Of a DNA stretch of 64,000 nt, positions 45,736-57,161 are shown one piece after another. The position numbers and the translations under genes are program-made. This DNA is from Bursaphelenchus xylophilus (taxonomy: Eukaryota; Nematoda; Chromadorea; Rhabditida; Aphelenchoididae), in contig CAJFCV020000006.1 of NCBI GenBank assembly GCA_904066235.2, positions 12,400,001 to 12,464,000 on the forward strand. The letters run 5' to 3'. Each line of letters opens with the position of its first letter. Position 1 is the stretch's first letter. A model generated the notes under the pieces. The model did no database searches, was not told the DNA's origin, and saw only the letters and a program-made list of their open reading frames with translations.

Positions 45736-46462
45736 TATACTGTCATCTACAATGATCTTTAACCTGAACTCTGTTGTCTTTGCGATCATCTGGCACTACC
45801 AGTTCTCCGCTGCAACTTCACTCCCCGATCACTGGACCAAATAAACAAACCGTAATGAGGGCGGCTGTTTTCCTTATCGCGGGTCAATTCCTGGTATTCC
45901 CATGTGGTCTTGCCGTTTAATATCGTTATTCTCGTATAAAGAAAGTACAAAGATTAGTCTTTAGTCAACAAATATCACCTTTTGTAGGGAACTTTGGGAT
46001 ATTTACAAGGTTTTTGTAACTCAAAAGAGTGAAATTTTAGAATTTTTGGTCAAAATAGCATTTTTCAGAAAAAAATCCTATATAAAAATGAGTTTGTAGG
46101 GTTCAGGCGGCCATAAATAAGTTTATATTAACTTAATTTAGCTTTTACGCACCTTGAAATACTACCTTTTTTTGACTAATTTAATGATTTTTAGCCGTTC
46201 TAGCGGTAATTCTACTGAATGTAATGCTTACTCACTTCTCCCACAAATTTTTCTTTTTGGATTTTTGCGAAGCGTTCTGATTCATAGTATATTTGCTAAA
46301 TCAGGCTCGGAAAATAACCTTCTACTTCCCGCTTTATCGAACTTTTTGAAGGAACTTTGTAGGAACTACGCGAGTTGCTCACTTATGACTTCATTTTTTA
46401 AGATCAGTTTCTTTTCCGACAGGCTGTTTGAAACGGTTCAATTTCACCCAAAACCCAGACTA
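45736..46462. other. Intergenic stretch without a supported gene
   Basis: A short frame near 45751-45844 (MIFNLNSVVFAIIWHYQFSA) and AT-rich sequence; nothing with splice signals or family resemblance. Confidence 0.4.
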
Positions 46463-47321
46463 CAGGGTGGGCCACTCGAAACTCCCAACCTCTTTTCAAG
46501 TATTTCTCCGCCAATAATGCACCATTTTCTATAAAATTTATATCAAATTGAAGCTGAGACACACCATTTCTAGTCCACCAAATATGGCCTGTCTAACTTC
46601 CCGGAGGCACCCGTACTGACCTTTTACATTTTCATTCCAAATTTTGGAGCCCGAAATCGGTGAAACTTAGAAAATTTTGGAATCATTTCCAGTTGAGTTT
46701 CTCGGAATTGGAAAATGTTTGCGCCTTTGACTGAATAAAATTCTTATAAGCACCAGAAAAAAAATATGGCATTCAACGGAATAGTCAAAATTATTCTTCA
46801 AGGCGTTGCTTTCGTGTTCTAAGGCGACAGGCTTAATTATTCGAAAATTTTCAAAATGTTAAAAAATGGGCGAAACTGTCTACATGCATGACGACATCCA
46901 CCCCGAAGATGCATAGAAACTTTCCAGGCTTAAAGTGCCCGAGAAAACAGCTTTTGTTCTCATTCGCCCAAATTGGTACCCCGCTTGATTGAAATATGGG
47001 TTTAACACACTTGGTACGGACGTAAACTTTAAGGTTTTAAATTTTTTTCCGCGAATTTGTCGACTTTTTTCTTGCCGGTAATCCAAAAATTTTCTAAGTC
47101 CGAGAAACTCAATTGAAAATCATTCCAAAAATTTTCCTAAGTTCCACCGATTTCGGGTAAAAGGTCAGTACGGGTGCCTCCGGGAAGTTAGACGGGCCAT
47201 ATTTGGTGGACAAGAAATGGGGCGTCTCAGCTTCAATTTGATATAAATTTTATAGAAATTGGTGCATTATTGGCGGAGAAATACTTGAGAAGAGTTTGGG
47301 AGTTTCGAGTGGCCCACCCTG
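46463..47321. mobile_element. TA-flanked inverted-repeat element
   Basis: CAGGGTGGGCCACTCGAAAC at the left and its inverse at the right, with TA at 46461-46462 and 47322-47323. Arms of roughly 250-280 bp have diverged (GAAATCGGTGAAACTTAGAA versus its counterpart). The core holds a 68-codon minus-strand frame of unknown nature. A related terminus is buried in the palindrome arms at 10857. Confidence 0.75.
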
Positions 47322-47366
47322 TATGTAAATATTAGTAGTATGGTAGTGTCTTGTCTACAGGAGGTA

Positions 47367-47622
47367 CAGTGGGGGACCCGATCCAGTGGCAAAAAATGTA
47401 CCATTTTGCATCCAGGAAGCATCAAAAAATATGGCGAAATACCTCCCTCTCCAAGTGAAAAAACTGAGATTTCAAAATCGCGCCCGCTCTTTGTGTGAGG
47501 AAAAAGAGCACGCCTTTCAAAACAAAATTTTCTCACTTGGAGAGGAAAGCATTTTGCCACATTTTTAAAACCTCCCGGAGGCAAAATGGTACGTTTTTTG
47601 CTACTGGACCAGGTCCCCACTG
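47367..47622. mobile_element. MITE family 3, full copy
   Basis: CAGTGGGGGACCCGATCCAG to GGACCAGGTCCCCACTG with TA on both sides (47365-47366, 47623-47624). Confidence 0.8.
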
Positions 47623-47624
47623 TA

Positions 47625-48434
47625 AAGGGAAACTAAGAGAGATCGACGACAAATGAGACCCGGATCGCTGAAAAATGATCGGTCATTTTTCAGCGTTGAT
47701 TACAAATTCAGTTCTGTATAAAATTTTTGGCAAAAGTTCCTTATTTTGGCCACAACTTATAACTTTGCGGAAACTGGTCGGAATTAGCCCAAATTTAGCG
47801 TGCACGCTCAATTCATCGTTGTCAATGCCCGGACAGTGGATTTAGTTAGTACCTTCTTTTTTACGTACCACCTTACCCTTCAAAAACGGCTGCAGCCTGT
47901 GATTTTACACTTTATACGATGAAACATGTCCGGAACTAAACTTATTGCCTCCGTACGGAACTAAATGAGTCGTCACAGCCTTCGTAGGTACCCTTAAAAC
48001 TATAAAGCTATTATAGTAATTCAGTGCCAGCAAGGTCGAAGCGTTTTTTCCTAACTTTAGTGCCCAAGCTTGGGCGCAGTACGCGGAGTGCCTTTGTTGT
48101 CGCCAAAATAAGGAACTTTTTCCAAATTTTTTAAAAGTGACGTGGCTTGAAAGCCCTCTCTTCACTCTAAAAGCACTGCAAATTTTATGCGTCAATCTTA
48201 TAGCATGCGCCCGCTAGACTCGCGTAAATGTCGACAACCAAAAAAAAATTCGAAAAAATCGGTGTCCGATTCATTCCAAAAAAGTGCAGAACGCTGTGCG
48301 ATCGGAGTGAAGCTGAGCGGTCGTTTTTCGCGGTTTTGTCACGAAGAGTAATGATCTTATAATTTTTACAAATTTCTTGCCACAAATTTGTAAAAACCCG
48401 CCTTTATGTTTCCCATCTTTAAACATGTTGTTTG
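47625..48434. other. Upstream region of the hexosaminidase gene
   Basis: Contains a near-perfect hairpin at 47668-47697 (CGCTGAAAAATGATC and inverse) and an inverted pair AAAAGTTCCTTATTTTGG (47735) and its reverse complement (about 48105-48122), probably a small TIR element. No coding exon found. Confidence 0.45.
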
Positions 48435-48438
48435 CAGG

Positions 48439-51400
48439 ATGATTTACCTCTCGATTTTTGTTCTCCTTCCTATTTCATCATGGGCATGGCTACCACATCT
48501 TCCGCTGACTGGAAGTGTAATCCCTATCCCGCAAAAGATTGTTTACCATCATGAGAACCGAACTGTCACCCCTGGAAATATCCGGATCGACTTGGGAGAT
48601 CTGAAGGACTCGGATATTCTCAAATTTGCTAAAGAGACTTATGGTAGGTTTTAACAAGTTTGAAAATACAACAGAATGATCCCTCTTGGAACATGTTGAA
48701 TGCATACCATGTATTAATATTGTTCCAGAAAGTGCGTAGACTTTTTTCGCACCGCACAGTGCATGTTGCGCGACTTGCGCGACGCGATATATTTCGTAAC
48801 ATTTTGTACTGGTCCAATGTTTTTGCGATCCCAAAATTCGCGTCAAATTTCCGCAAAAAAAACTTTCCCGACAGATTGATAAATTTTGCACACATTTTGG
48901 ACATGGGTTACATACTAATCCCTGAAAGTTTTAGCTCCCGCTTTGCAGGCGCAGACAAGATATTGAGCCATCTTTTCGACCAAGAGAGTACGCAAAACCC
49001 GGAGAGCGGTCAGAGATAAGAACACTTCTAGGCCGTATTTTTTATATGAATTGTGTCACGGAAAAATCAAATTGTTTTTTACTTCAACGGCGCGAGCGAC
49101 ATTGTGCTCATTATTTTCCCGACAGACTGATAGTTAAAGTTATTTTTTTTTCAGAGACCCGATGGTTTTTCCCCCACTCTCCCAATCAAAAGAAGGAGTT
49201 GTCCAAAGCCACTGATGACGCTGATACTCTCGTTTTGAAAGTAACTGTGAAGGAGCTCAAGTTGGATGAGAAATTGTACCCTCAGCAAGGGATGAATGAG
49301 AATTGTAAGTGTTTTCATCTTTTCATATTATATTTTTTTTCAAGAATTTAAACATCTTTTATTAAATTTTTTAATTTCAGACACCCTAACTGTCTACGAG
49401 GACTCAGGGCCTGCGTTCTTGGAAGCCGCAACTGTCTGGGGTGCTTTGAGAGGGCTTGAAACGTTCAGTCAACTTATCTTTTTACATGACGGGAAGGTAA
49501 GTAAAAGAAGGGGTCGCACAGAAGCTCGTTTGTCGGAAAATCCGTCTGTCGGGAAAATAATGTGGAATTTTTGCAACATAATTTATCGCAGCCGCGCACA
49601 GTTCAGCCTCTGATAGCTGTCGCAAAGCGATGATGAGCGATTCCAAGACGCGACAAATCCACATTATTTTCCCGACAGGCTGATCATATGGATTTGTCGC
49701 GGCAAAAAATGTTTTGTCTCGTCGCTAGCCGCAGCTGAAGATTTTTGGTGCGCGACTGCAGCGAGACGAGTTTTTTCGTTGCGACAGGTCCACATTATTT
49801 TCCCGACAGACTGATATGAGAGCTTGTGCAGCCCCGACTTTCAAAAGATAGGAAACTAATGGATGGATAAGCCGAATTAAGCCTAAGCTTTATGAAAGCT
49901 AAGCCTAAACCCACGCAAGCCTAAGCCCCAGCCTGCGCTAAATTCATATCTGTCTGTCGGGAAAATAGTGAGCACTCTGTGGCATCGAAAATCCCGTCGC
50001 CAAAATGGTTTGTGTCGCTGCAAAATCAAATTGCTTTTCACTTCAGTAACGCGATTGACGCAGCAAAATTGCGTCCATTATTTTCCCAACAGACTGTTAA
50101 AATAAGTCTAGGGCATTGTCCTGGGAAGAAAAAAGTCCATGAGTTCTTTGTAGAAAATTAGCGGCCCTCAGATTGGTAGAACTATCCAAAACCAATTTTT
50201 TCTCTAAATGAGCCTTTACATCGCCCATTTTCAGTATTACATCCGCTCAGCACACATCAAAGACTGGCCTGAATACCCCTACCGCGGCCTTCTCATCGAC
50301 TCCGGAAGACATTTCATCCCCAAAAACGTCATCAAACGGCAGATTGTAAGCTCCACAAGTCATCATGATCTCTGACTTTTCATTAAATTTCAGGACCTGC
50401 TGTCACAAAACAAGTTCAACGTTCTGCATTGGCATGTCTCCGACTCGGAATCGTTTCCATATGTTTCAAAGAAGTTCCCGGAAATAGCCAAACAAGGCGC
50501 CTATGACAAGAAGTACACTTATTCGCCAGAGGATGTGCAAGAAATTGTGGAGCACGCCCGACTTCGAGGAATTCGAGTGCTGGCCGAGTTCGATACACCA
50601 GGTAAGCTTCGTATACGCCAGGTAGATGTAGTTAAGAGGGGATTCGACTTGATTGCAAAAAAGGGGCCAGCAAAAAGGACAAATGAAAATGAGAATAGCG
50701 TTTTCGAGCTGATACTGGCCATTTAATCCCACTTACTCCGTGTGTCAGGAACACAGGGAGATATACAGAAAGAAATGTTCCCATGGTTAGCATGTCTCTC
50801 TGGCATATAAATCTTTGTCTTTCTACGTGTAAAAGGAGTTTGATCCGTTCGTACCAGAGAACTGCACTCATAATTATGTACGTATACAGCCGAGATAGAA
50901 AGTTTAAACATCCGCAATCACTCATACGAATTGCTGCTCTGTTAGAATACACTGATGTTTCTCTTTTTTACACTTCACGGGATTTTATTCCGTTGCTTGA
51001 TTTTTTATTTTTGTTACTTCCATGAGCCCATATATGCGGTATATAGATGCATACAATACCACAGGTTTGTCATCCCTCAGAACAAGAAGCCGTCTAATAA
51101 GACAAAAAATTCTGTGCGTAGATTTCATTTAGTTTAATTTATTTTCTACTATGTGCTTAATTGACAAGTCAATGCGTTGATCATGAGGAAAATTAACATT
51201 TCAATTTTTCATGAGGTTCAGTAGCTTTATAAAAATAAGAGGTCTCATTAATAAAAAAGATTGCCCCCGGTGCGGAATAGTATCAGATTACTTTCAAGAC
51301 TTGTGGCTTTATTTGAACGTTTGGAATATCAATAACGACTCCTTGTGAACAGTGGAACCCCAGTAGGATGAACTTTTGTTCAACAAACCACCTATTTAAA

Positions 51401-54400
51401 AAAAACTTTTGGTCCCATCCGATGCGTTGCACAGAGGATTGAGTGTATTTTGGACCAGTTTGGCTCTGCAGAGTTATTACACGTAATAAGGTCTTTCCCT
51501 CATATTCAGAATAGGTTTATTTCGGAGTGTGAAAATTTAAAACCTTAAAATTGCAGGCTCAGATCAGGTGAGCTAAAAAGCCTTGACATGTTTAAATTGA
51601 CAAAACATGTCAAGACTTTTGGCTCGCCTAGTCTACACACATGTCAATAGCCTTGCACAAGACTCGTACATCAACTATTCCTTGATGAAACAATATGAGA
51701 AGCTTTTCTTGTTGCTCAAAAATGCATGCACAAGGGCACTTGCCGTTCATCTTAGGTGGTGATGGAGGACTTCTACATGTTTGCTAAAACAAAAAAAATC
51801 ATGATTTTAAGGAAAGAGGGAAGAATTGAAAACACTCCGGAGAGGCCTGACCGTGTTGGCCCGCGGGCCGCAAAGATCGTCCCGGCCTGACTGTCACCTC
51901 TAGGTAAGCCAAAAAAAGTAAAATCAGCATACTTCAATGTAGTTGTGTATCTGATAATCTTCCACCGTCCTAGGATCCCAGATTCTTGATTTCACTCCAT
52001 TGACTATGTAAAGACATGCCTGGCACATGTGGCATTCCGGAGAACAGAAGCCTGTATAAAATAAGACAAAAATAATCACAATCGGTAGCTTCAACATTTC
52101 AGTTTTGATGCGACGGCTTCGTTTAATAGCATTCCTTTTATACTTTTATCTGTGTGCGATTAGAACGAAAATGCGTTGTTGATGAGGGCGAATATTTACA
52201 TTTTAATTTATACAATCGCAATTTTTATGTCTCTGAACCAAAAAATAGATGACAAAAAATGGATTCATTAAGCCGGGGAATGTCTATGTTGTGGAATAAA
52301 TATCACTGAACGCTTTTCAACAGAGTGCTTTTCCGTCTTTAACGTAAAAATCATAATAAAAATTACATGCACATAGTCCTCGAAACTCTTTGGCATAACT
52401 TTCCGATCTTACAATTAGCGGAGTTGCACGATTGCGGAAAAAGACAATTAAGGAAACCGGAAAGTATTATTTTTCTTCGCGCTTTGATTGCGTTAACATT
52501 TCTCTAATGATAGAGAAGGAAAAGGAAGTTCTCGAGACTCCCTCCTGTGTTCCTGAGGGGTATAAGCTCTACGCCCAAGAGAAGTATCCGCGCCAAAAGT
52601 TCCGTTACATGATGGAGCTGTTCAAGGACGCCAATCGCGTCAGCACAAGTACAAAGACTTGAAGAGAGACTGTTCGGCGAATCTGAGCTGACATATGTAG
52701 ACAGGGATGACGATGCCTTTGGTCCCAAGTTGATTTCGTTTTCATTGGCTCAACTTATAAGTCAATCAGGAAGACCTATCGGTCTCATCTCTCCTTCATG
52801 GTCGCTGGAAATGTCGAAATTAGGATAATCGAGGGTGCTGATTTCGATGACATTAATTGTTTTGATTCTTTCTGTTTTCCTTATGTAGTACTGTAAAGTA
52901 GTTCTTTTTGATTTTTTTCGTAAAATACTGGATATAGGGGTTTTCGAGGGTGCTGATTTCGAAAATGATGTTCATTTTTTCTGGTTGTTACTTTTTTCTT
53001 AAGTAGTACTGCCAAGTAGTAATTTCTTGAAAATTTTCCAAAAATACTGGATTTAGGGGTTTTAGAAGGTTCTGGTCAAAAATTATGTTAACTTTTCCTC
53101 TAGTACTAAATAGTACTATCTGAAACTGTTTATGTAATACGAGATGTAAATTTGGCCTTTCGGTGTTAGTGGTGTTGTTAGTGGTGGTTCTCAGTACCCC
53201 TATTTTCACCTCGTACTACATAGTATCACGCAGTACTAGGTCCGCCGGTCAAATTCCCGATCTCAGCCTTCAACTTTTAAAGCCATAATTTTTAGGTCAC
53301 ATGGCATCGTGGAGAGGAATTCAAGGTTTGATGACAAACTGCAGTAAAGAAGAACCGAATGTCTTGGATCCCTCAAAAGAGTCGACTTTTCAGTTTTTGG
53401 AACAATTCTTCACCGAAATTAAAGAGACCTTCCCGGAAAGTTGGATCCATCTTGGCGGTGATGAAATTCATATGTTTAGTCAGTGCTGGTAAGTGCATTG
53501 GACCTTTCTGTGAACTAGTTACTAGCATTTTCAAGTGTCTGGACATTTTTTCGCTGTCGCACAGTGCATCTTGAACTTTTTCCCACGCTTGTCGCCAACG
53601 CACAGTGCATTTTTTTTTGCACAGTGCATCTTGAACCTTTTCCCACGCTTGTCGCCAACGCACAGTGCATTTTCCTTTTGCGGACCGTGCAAGCCTCAAA
53701 AAAGCCGATTGCACTGTGCACATTTTTGAGCAAGACCGCAGCAGCGCAGTTGAGAAAAAGCTTACGTCGCAGCGATACTTTAAATGCACTGTGCAAAAAC
53801 AAAAAAAGATGAGTGCACGGTGCAAAAAATTGGGGATTTTTGTGCACGGTGCGGACCGCGACAAATGTCCAGACGTTTTGTGAAAATGCTAAAATCCGTC
53901 TGTCGGGAAAATAATGAACATTTGGGCGGTTCGAAAACCGCATCGCCGCCGAGAAAATGAATTGTGTCGCGGGAAAATCATATCGCTTTTCACTTCAGCG
54001 ACGCGAATGGCGCAGCGACTGCTCATTATTTTCCCGACAGAATAATAGCATAACTTAAGGTAATTTTCAGGGAGAACAGCCCCAATGTAGTCAAGTTTAT
54101 GGAGTCTAAAGGCTGGGCGAAGAACGTAACAGCGCTGGTCAACTATTATTTCGATAGGTAAATCTATATATCTAATATATATTATTTTTGAGACAAAAAG
54201 ATTTATTCCAAGCTTCCAACTCACATATTTTCAGATTCCAAGGGATCATTGAGAAGGTTTACGGCACCAAGAATGGGGATAACATTTTGATGTGGGAGGA
54301 AGTCTTTCAAAATAACAATCCAGTAAGCCTCAATGTCTAGAGCAATTTTTTGAATTGTTTTTTTAACTTTTTTTTCAATTATGTTTTACCACCGTAATTT

Positions 54401-55161
54401 CTCGATTTTAGCGCCCGAACAGTGTCGCCCACGTCTGGTTGAACCGAAATTTGGTCGCCCAAACAACCGCAAAGGGGCATCGGACCATCGTTTCGCAGGG
54501 CTGGTATCTCGACCACATTCATGGAGGCGAAGATTGGCATGATCTGTATTCAAACGACCCTCGAGGCTTCACCGGCTCGGAGAAACAAAAGTCCCTGGTG
54601 ATTGGAGGAGAAGCCTGTATGTGGGGCGAGTTTATCGATGCGACGAATTTGGAGACAACTGTTTGGTAAGGATAAGATTGAAAGTATCTTACAGGGGAAA
54701 TACTCAAAATGCGATACTCAGATTTTGATGAAATTTGGCGCAAATTTAGAATGTTCTTTTCTGAAATATATGCGAGAATCCTAGCTCGCGCTTTGCAGAA
54801 ACAACCGAGATTTTTAGATCGAAAGTGGGCGAAAATTTGACACTTTTTGCCGAATTTCGGCACGAAAAGTTTCATGCCTATTTCTACTGTAAACGGTAAT
54901 GTTTTTTTTTTTTGGATCTTCCCTTGTAAATGAATACTGCTCTCTGATAGGACTAGATATTATGATTGCAATTTCTTTTACAGGCCCCGAGCAACCGCCG
55001 TAGCCGAAAGATTGTGGTCCAACCCGTCGATGAAGGCTGCCGAAGCGCAAGCTCGAATGCACGAACAAAGATGTCGATCACTTGGCCGAGGCTTCTTCGT
55101 CCGACCCGCACATGGCCCGGACTTTTGCCCATTCAATGTCGATTTTCCATACCCAGCGTAA
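48439..55161 (+). CDS. hex-1: Beta-N-acetylhexosaminidase, GH20 (HEXA/HEXB type)
   Basis: Ten exons: 48439-48643, 49155-49304, 49381-49496, 50235-50345, 50394-50601, 53296-53488, 54071-54157, 54235-54322, 54412-54665 and 54984-55161. They total 1590 nt, exactly 530 codons with stop. All introns are GT-AG and all phases match. The product removes terminal GlcNAc/GalNAc from glycans and glycolipids in the lysosome or outside the cell. The N-terminus is a signal peptide ([17 protein letters not shown]). The catalytic motif HLGGDE places the Asp-Glu pair at about residues 319-320. Also seen are [46 protein letters not shown] and [10 protein letters not shown]. The ATG follows a tttgcag trans-splice-like acceptor (48437). 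AATAAA lies at about 55206. Introns 1, 3 and 6 hold MITEs; intron 5 holds a nested gene. The symbol follows the C. elegans HEXA/HEXB-like gene and is an inference. Confidence 0.93.
49049..49132. mobile_element. MITE family 1, right half
   Basis: From GAATTGTGTCACGGAAAAAT to ATTATTTTCCCGACAGACTGA, in intron 1 of the hexosaminidase gene; a partial family 2 copy precedes it (48888-49030). Confidence 0.6.
49541..49684. mobile_element. MITE family 1, subfamily B copy
   Basis: TCCGTCTGTCGGGAAAATAA to CATTATTTTCCCGACAGGCTG, in intron 3 of the hexosaminidase gene. Confidence 0.7.
49685..49815. mobile_element. MITE family 1, subfamily B copy lacking its left terminus
   Basis: Begins inside the element (GGATTTGTCGCGGCAAAAAA) directly after the previous copy's end and finishes CCCGACAGACTGAT. 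The pair looks like a tandem array sharing one terminus. Confidence 0.65.
49873..49935. repeat. Degenerate telomere-like repeats (GCCTAA)n
   Basis: GAATTAAGCCTAAGC, GCTAAGCCTAAACCC and GCAAGCCTAAGCCCC units within hexosaminidase intron 3, opposite in orientation to the cluster at 40085-40365. Confidence 0.6.
49948..50095. mobile_element. MITE family 1, full copy
   Basis: ATCTGTCTGTCGGGAAAATA to CATTATTTTCCCAACAGACTG, the third copy in the same intron. Confidence 0.7.
50602..51570. other. First part of hexosaminidase intron 5
   Basis: About 970 bp with no recognisable repeat or gene. It separates the exon ending DTPG from the nested saposin-like gene. Confidence 0.5.
51571..51624. repeat. 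Hairpin-forming inverted repeat
   Basis: CTTGACATGTTT at 51582-51593 pairs with AAACATGTCAAG at 51603-51614. Pairing extends with few mismatches to about 51571 and 51624. It lies just downstream (minus sense) of the stop codon of the nested saposin-like gene, so it could be a 3' UTR structure. Confidence 0.6.
51628..52097 (-). CDS. Saposin-B-like secreted protein (caenopore/SPP type), nested in hexosaminidase intron 5
   Basis: Two minus-strand exons: 51933-52097 (55 codons) and 51628-51783 (52 codons with stop), donor gtatgc, acceptor ttgttttag, phase 0. The product is 106 aa. [18 protein letters not shown] is a signal peptide. Mature cysteines at about 23, 26, 58, 71/73/75, 98 and 104 follow the saposin-B layout (C-x2-C, C, C, C-x5-C; ends [11 protein letters not shown]). 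Nematode proteins of this class are small lipid-binding or pore-forming antimicrobial proteins, often intestinal; that role is inferred. More cysteines than the canonical six (C29, CPCAC) is unusual. It is antisense to its host intron. Saposins work with lysosomal hexosaminidases in mammals, but the co-location may be chance. Confidence 0.75.
52432..52832 (+). pseudogene. Frameshifted reading frame of unknown family in hexosaminidase intron 5
   Basis: Frame 1 (52432-52662) gives [20 protein letters not shown] ... [13 protein letters not shown] +1 shift at about 52630 continues as [40 protein letters not shown] and [12 protein letters not shown] before a stop. The protein-like composition on both sides of a single frame break, without splice sites, suggests an intronless dead copy. 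Family not recognised. Confidence 0.4.
52833..53295. other. Third part of hexosaminidase intron 5
   Basis: Threefold diverged repeat of TAGTACTG.AA.TAGT and a GAGGGTGCTGATTTCGA motif (52832, 52938); no gene. Confidence 0.45.
53537..53874. mobile_element. TIR element with GCACAGTGCA boxes and internal tandem duplication
   Basis: Bounded by GTCTGGACATTTTTTCGCTG and AAATGTCCAGAC. About 64 bp (GCACAGTGCATCTTGAAC ... TTGTCGCCAAC) is repeated in tandem at about 53560 and 53618. It sits in intron 6 of the hexosaminidase gene. Confidence 0.65.
53894..54045. mobile_element. MITE family 1, full copy
   Basis: ATCCGTCTGTCGGGAAAATA to CTCATTATTTTCCCGACAGA, ending 25 bp before the acceptor of hexosaminidase exon 7. 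Confidence 0.75.
54693..54930. mobile_element. MITE family 2, truncated copy
   Basis: GGGGAAATACTCAAAATGCG to a T12 run followed by the terminus CTTCCCTTG; half the interior is missing. It lies in the last intron of the hexosaminidase gene. Confidence 0.6.
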
Positions 55162-56201
55162 TTGCGGCTGAACTTTAGCACTCCCAAGCCTCCGGCGCGG
55201 AGTTTAAATAAACATTTTTTGTATAAATGCACCAAATTTTAATAAATATTTTATTTCAAAAAACGAATTATAGCTTACTTGCATAAGTGAGGACGAAAAA
55301 AATGTTGTATAAGATGACCTAAGGGCTTTTTAGCAAAAAGGCTTTTATTGTTACCTCTAGTTTCATCATTTTCTGCCTAAAATGGACGCCGTGCAACGCA
55401 GAAATTTTTGAACGTGCACCAAATTTACTTCGCTTTCTTTGATTAAGTCTATGGTTCCTCAAAAAATGTCATCTCTGCCGTACCTGCTACTAACTCGACC
55501 TATAGAGGTAACCGTTTTTTTCAGCTCGCCAAAGTTTGACGTTAATTTTGATGAAATTGGCAAAAATTTCGGTTAATTTTTTTGGACATATAAGAGCGAA
55601 GGAATAAGAATTTTTTCTCGAGCTCGAGAATGTTTGCTGGATTCGCTACCAATTTCAAAAAGTAGCGGAAACCTCAAATCGCAACCTCCAAAAAAGGCGT
55701 CGGAAGCAAATCGGCCATTTTGCGACGGCGCAAAATTGGGAGGTAGCAAATCGGCCATTTTGCGACGGCGCAAAATTGGGAGGTAGCAAATCCATGGATT
55801 TGCGACGTCCCAAAATAAGCCCCGCCCCCTCAGTTTTTCAGCCATCACGTTTGGCTTTTTGACGAAAAAACACCGTTTAGGGTGCAAAATTTAGCTTACA
55901 AATCGGACATTTACGATACTATGAAAGAAAAAAGGTCCCTCGACTCGTTAAAGCATTTATTGGAAAATAACGTACATTTTATGAAGAATATATTTTATTT
56001 TTTCCACGATTTTGTCCAAATATGGCCGGAGAGTCAATGGATGGGGCTGAAGAACATTTGTTTTTCCACAATATTGTCCAGATATGGCCCAAGAGTCAAT
56101 GACTGGGGTGGCAGAACATGGTCGAATATGGATCTTCCTGGAAATCAAAAGCAATATAACATTTCCTTCTCATTTTTAGAAAAAAAGACCTTCATACTTA
56201 C

Positions 56202-56627
56202 CTCATAGTGCATGTGTCTAATCCTAGCATCGAAATGGGCATAGTCTTGGGCAAAAATACGGCCGATGGGAGTGAAATTGATTCCAGGTAACAATTTCAA
56301 TCTCTAAATTACCTAAAAACAAAGTAATAATACTTAAATCAAACCTTACTTCCTTTGGCAACTACCACACGGCTTTTCCTTTGTCCGATTTCAATGTTTC
56401 TGCCTCCTGAAAAAGATTTATTAGACTCTTGCGATGAATAATGTAGAAAAAATTAGAAATCTCGTCCAAAATCAAAAAATAATAAAAAAAACACCTTACC
56501 ATGGAGACAAAAAGCCTTGTTCCCCGCCAATTTCGTCCCCGATGGGTATGGCGATCACCTTGAGTCGGGTTGTCTTCTAATTCAGCTTCTCTGCATCTAT
56601 TTGGCCAATTCAACAAAAGGAAAAAGA
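56202..56627 (-). pseudogene. Coding-like exon remnants, unidentified
   Basis: 56202-56303 is a clean exon shape (acceptor atttag, donor gtaagt, 34 codons: RLKLLPGINFTPIGRIFAQD, YAHFDARIRHMHYE). 56350-56406 has an acceptor and donor, and reads GRNIEIGQRKSRVVVAKG in a frame that does not match the next exon's phase. 56497-56560 reads VIAIPIGDEIGGEQGFLSPW before gtaagg. Phases do not join without stops, so the gene is broken or my splice choices are wrong. Family unknown. Confidence 0.3.
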
Positions 56628-56954
56628 ATTATGTTTTTCGCGGCCCGTGAAAACGAAATGCCACGCAGTCCGAGAACGGATTTTAGGTCCAATTTTCGTG
56701 GGATTTCTGTTCATTCGATCCGAATTAAAGGCAACCGAGGGCCGAATTCTTGGTTGGACAATTACGTAAGCTTTATTCTTGGTATGTTGTTGTTTTAGTT
56801 GAATAACAAGGATTTCCTCGGTCTTATCAAAAGAGTCTGCCGTCTTTTGGACAGTCGAACCTTTTGAAAAGCTGTTGAGGCCGATTGCAAGGCCGAATTT
56901 CAATGTTTGGACGTAGTTTATGTAAGACTTGCTCTTTTTTATTATTTTTTTAGT

Positions 56955-57161
56955 AATAACGACAAGGATCAGGATGTTATGGTTTTATCAGTAAGATATG
57001 GTCCGAGCGGGATGCGTCAAATTGGAGATGTGTCTTGGTCAAACTTGAAAAGAATGGAGTGCGGGAAGATCGATGCATCGACGAGTCGTTTGGAAAAGTC
57101 GTTGAAGGCAGAATTGTCTATTGCACCCGGCGCAGAAGGCCATATGTTGGAGACCACATGA
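56955..57161 (+). pseudogene. Coding-like exon remnant, unidentified
   Basis: After an acceptor (atttttttag) one frame reads NNDKDQDVMVLSVRYGPSGM ... LEKSLKAELSIAPGAEGHML to a stop. An upstream exon-like frame (MPRSPRTDFRSNFRGISVHS, donor gtaagc at 56766) could precede it. Family unknown. Confidence 0.3.

Noticed and set aside
46154..46534. 126-codon hydrophobic frame as a membrane protein
   Set aside because: Runs into the TA-flanked element at 46463; T-rich composition explains the hydrophobicity.
53373..53943. 163- and 142-codon minus-strand frames
   Set aside because: Antisense to hexosaminidase exon 6 and made of the tandem GCACAGTGCA repeats.
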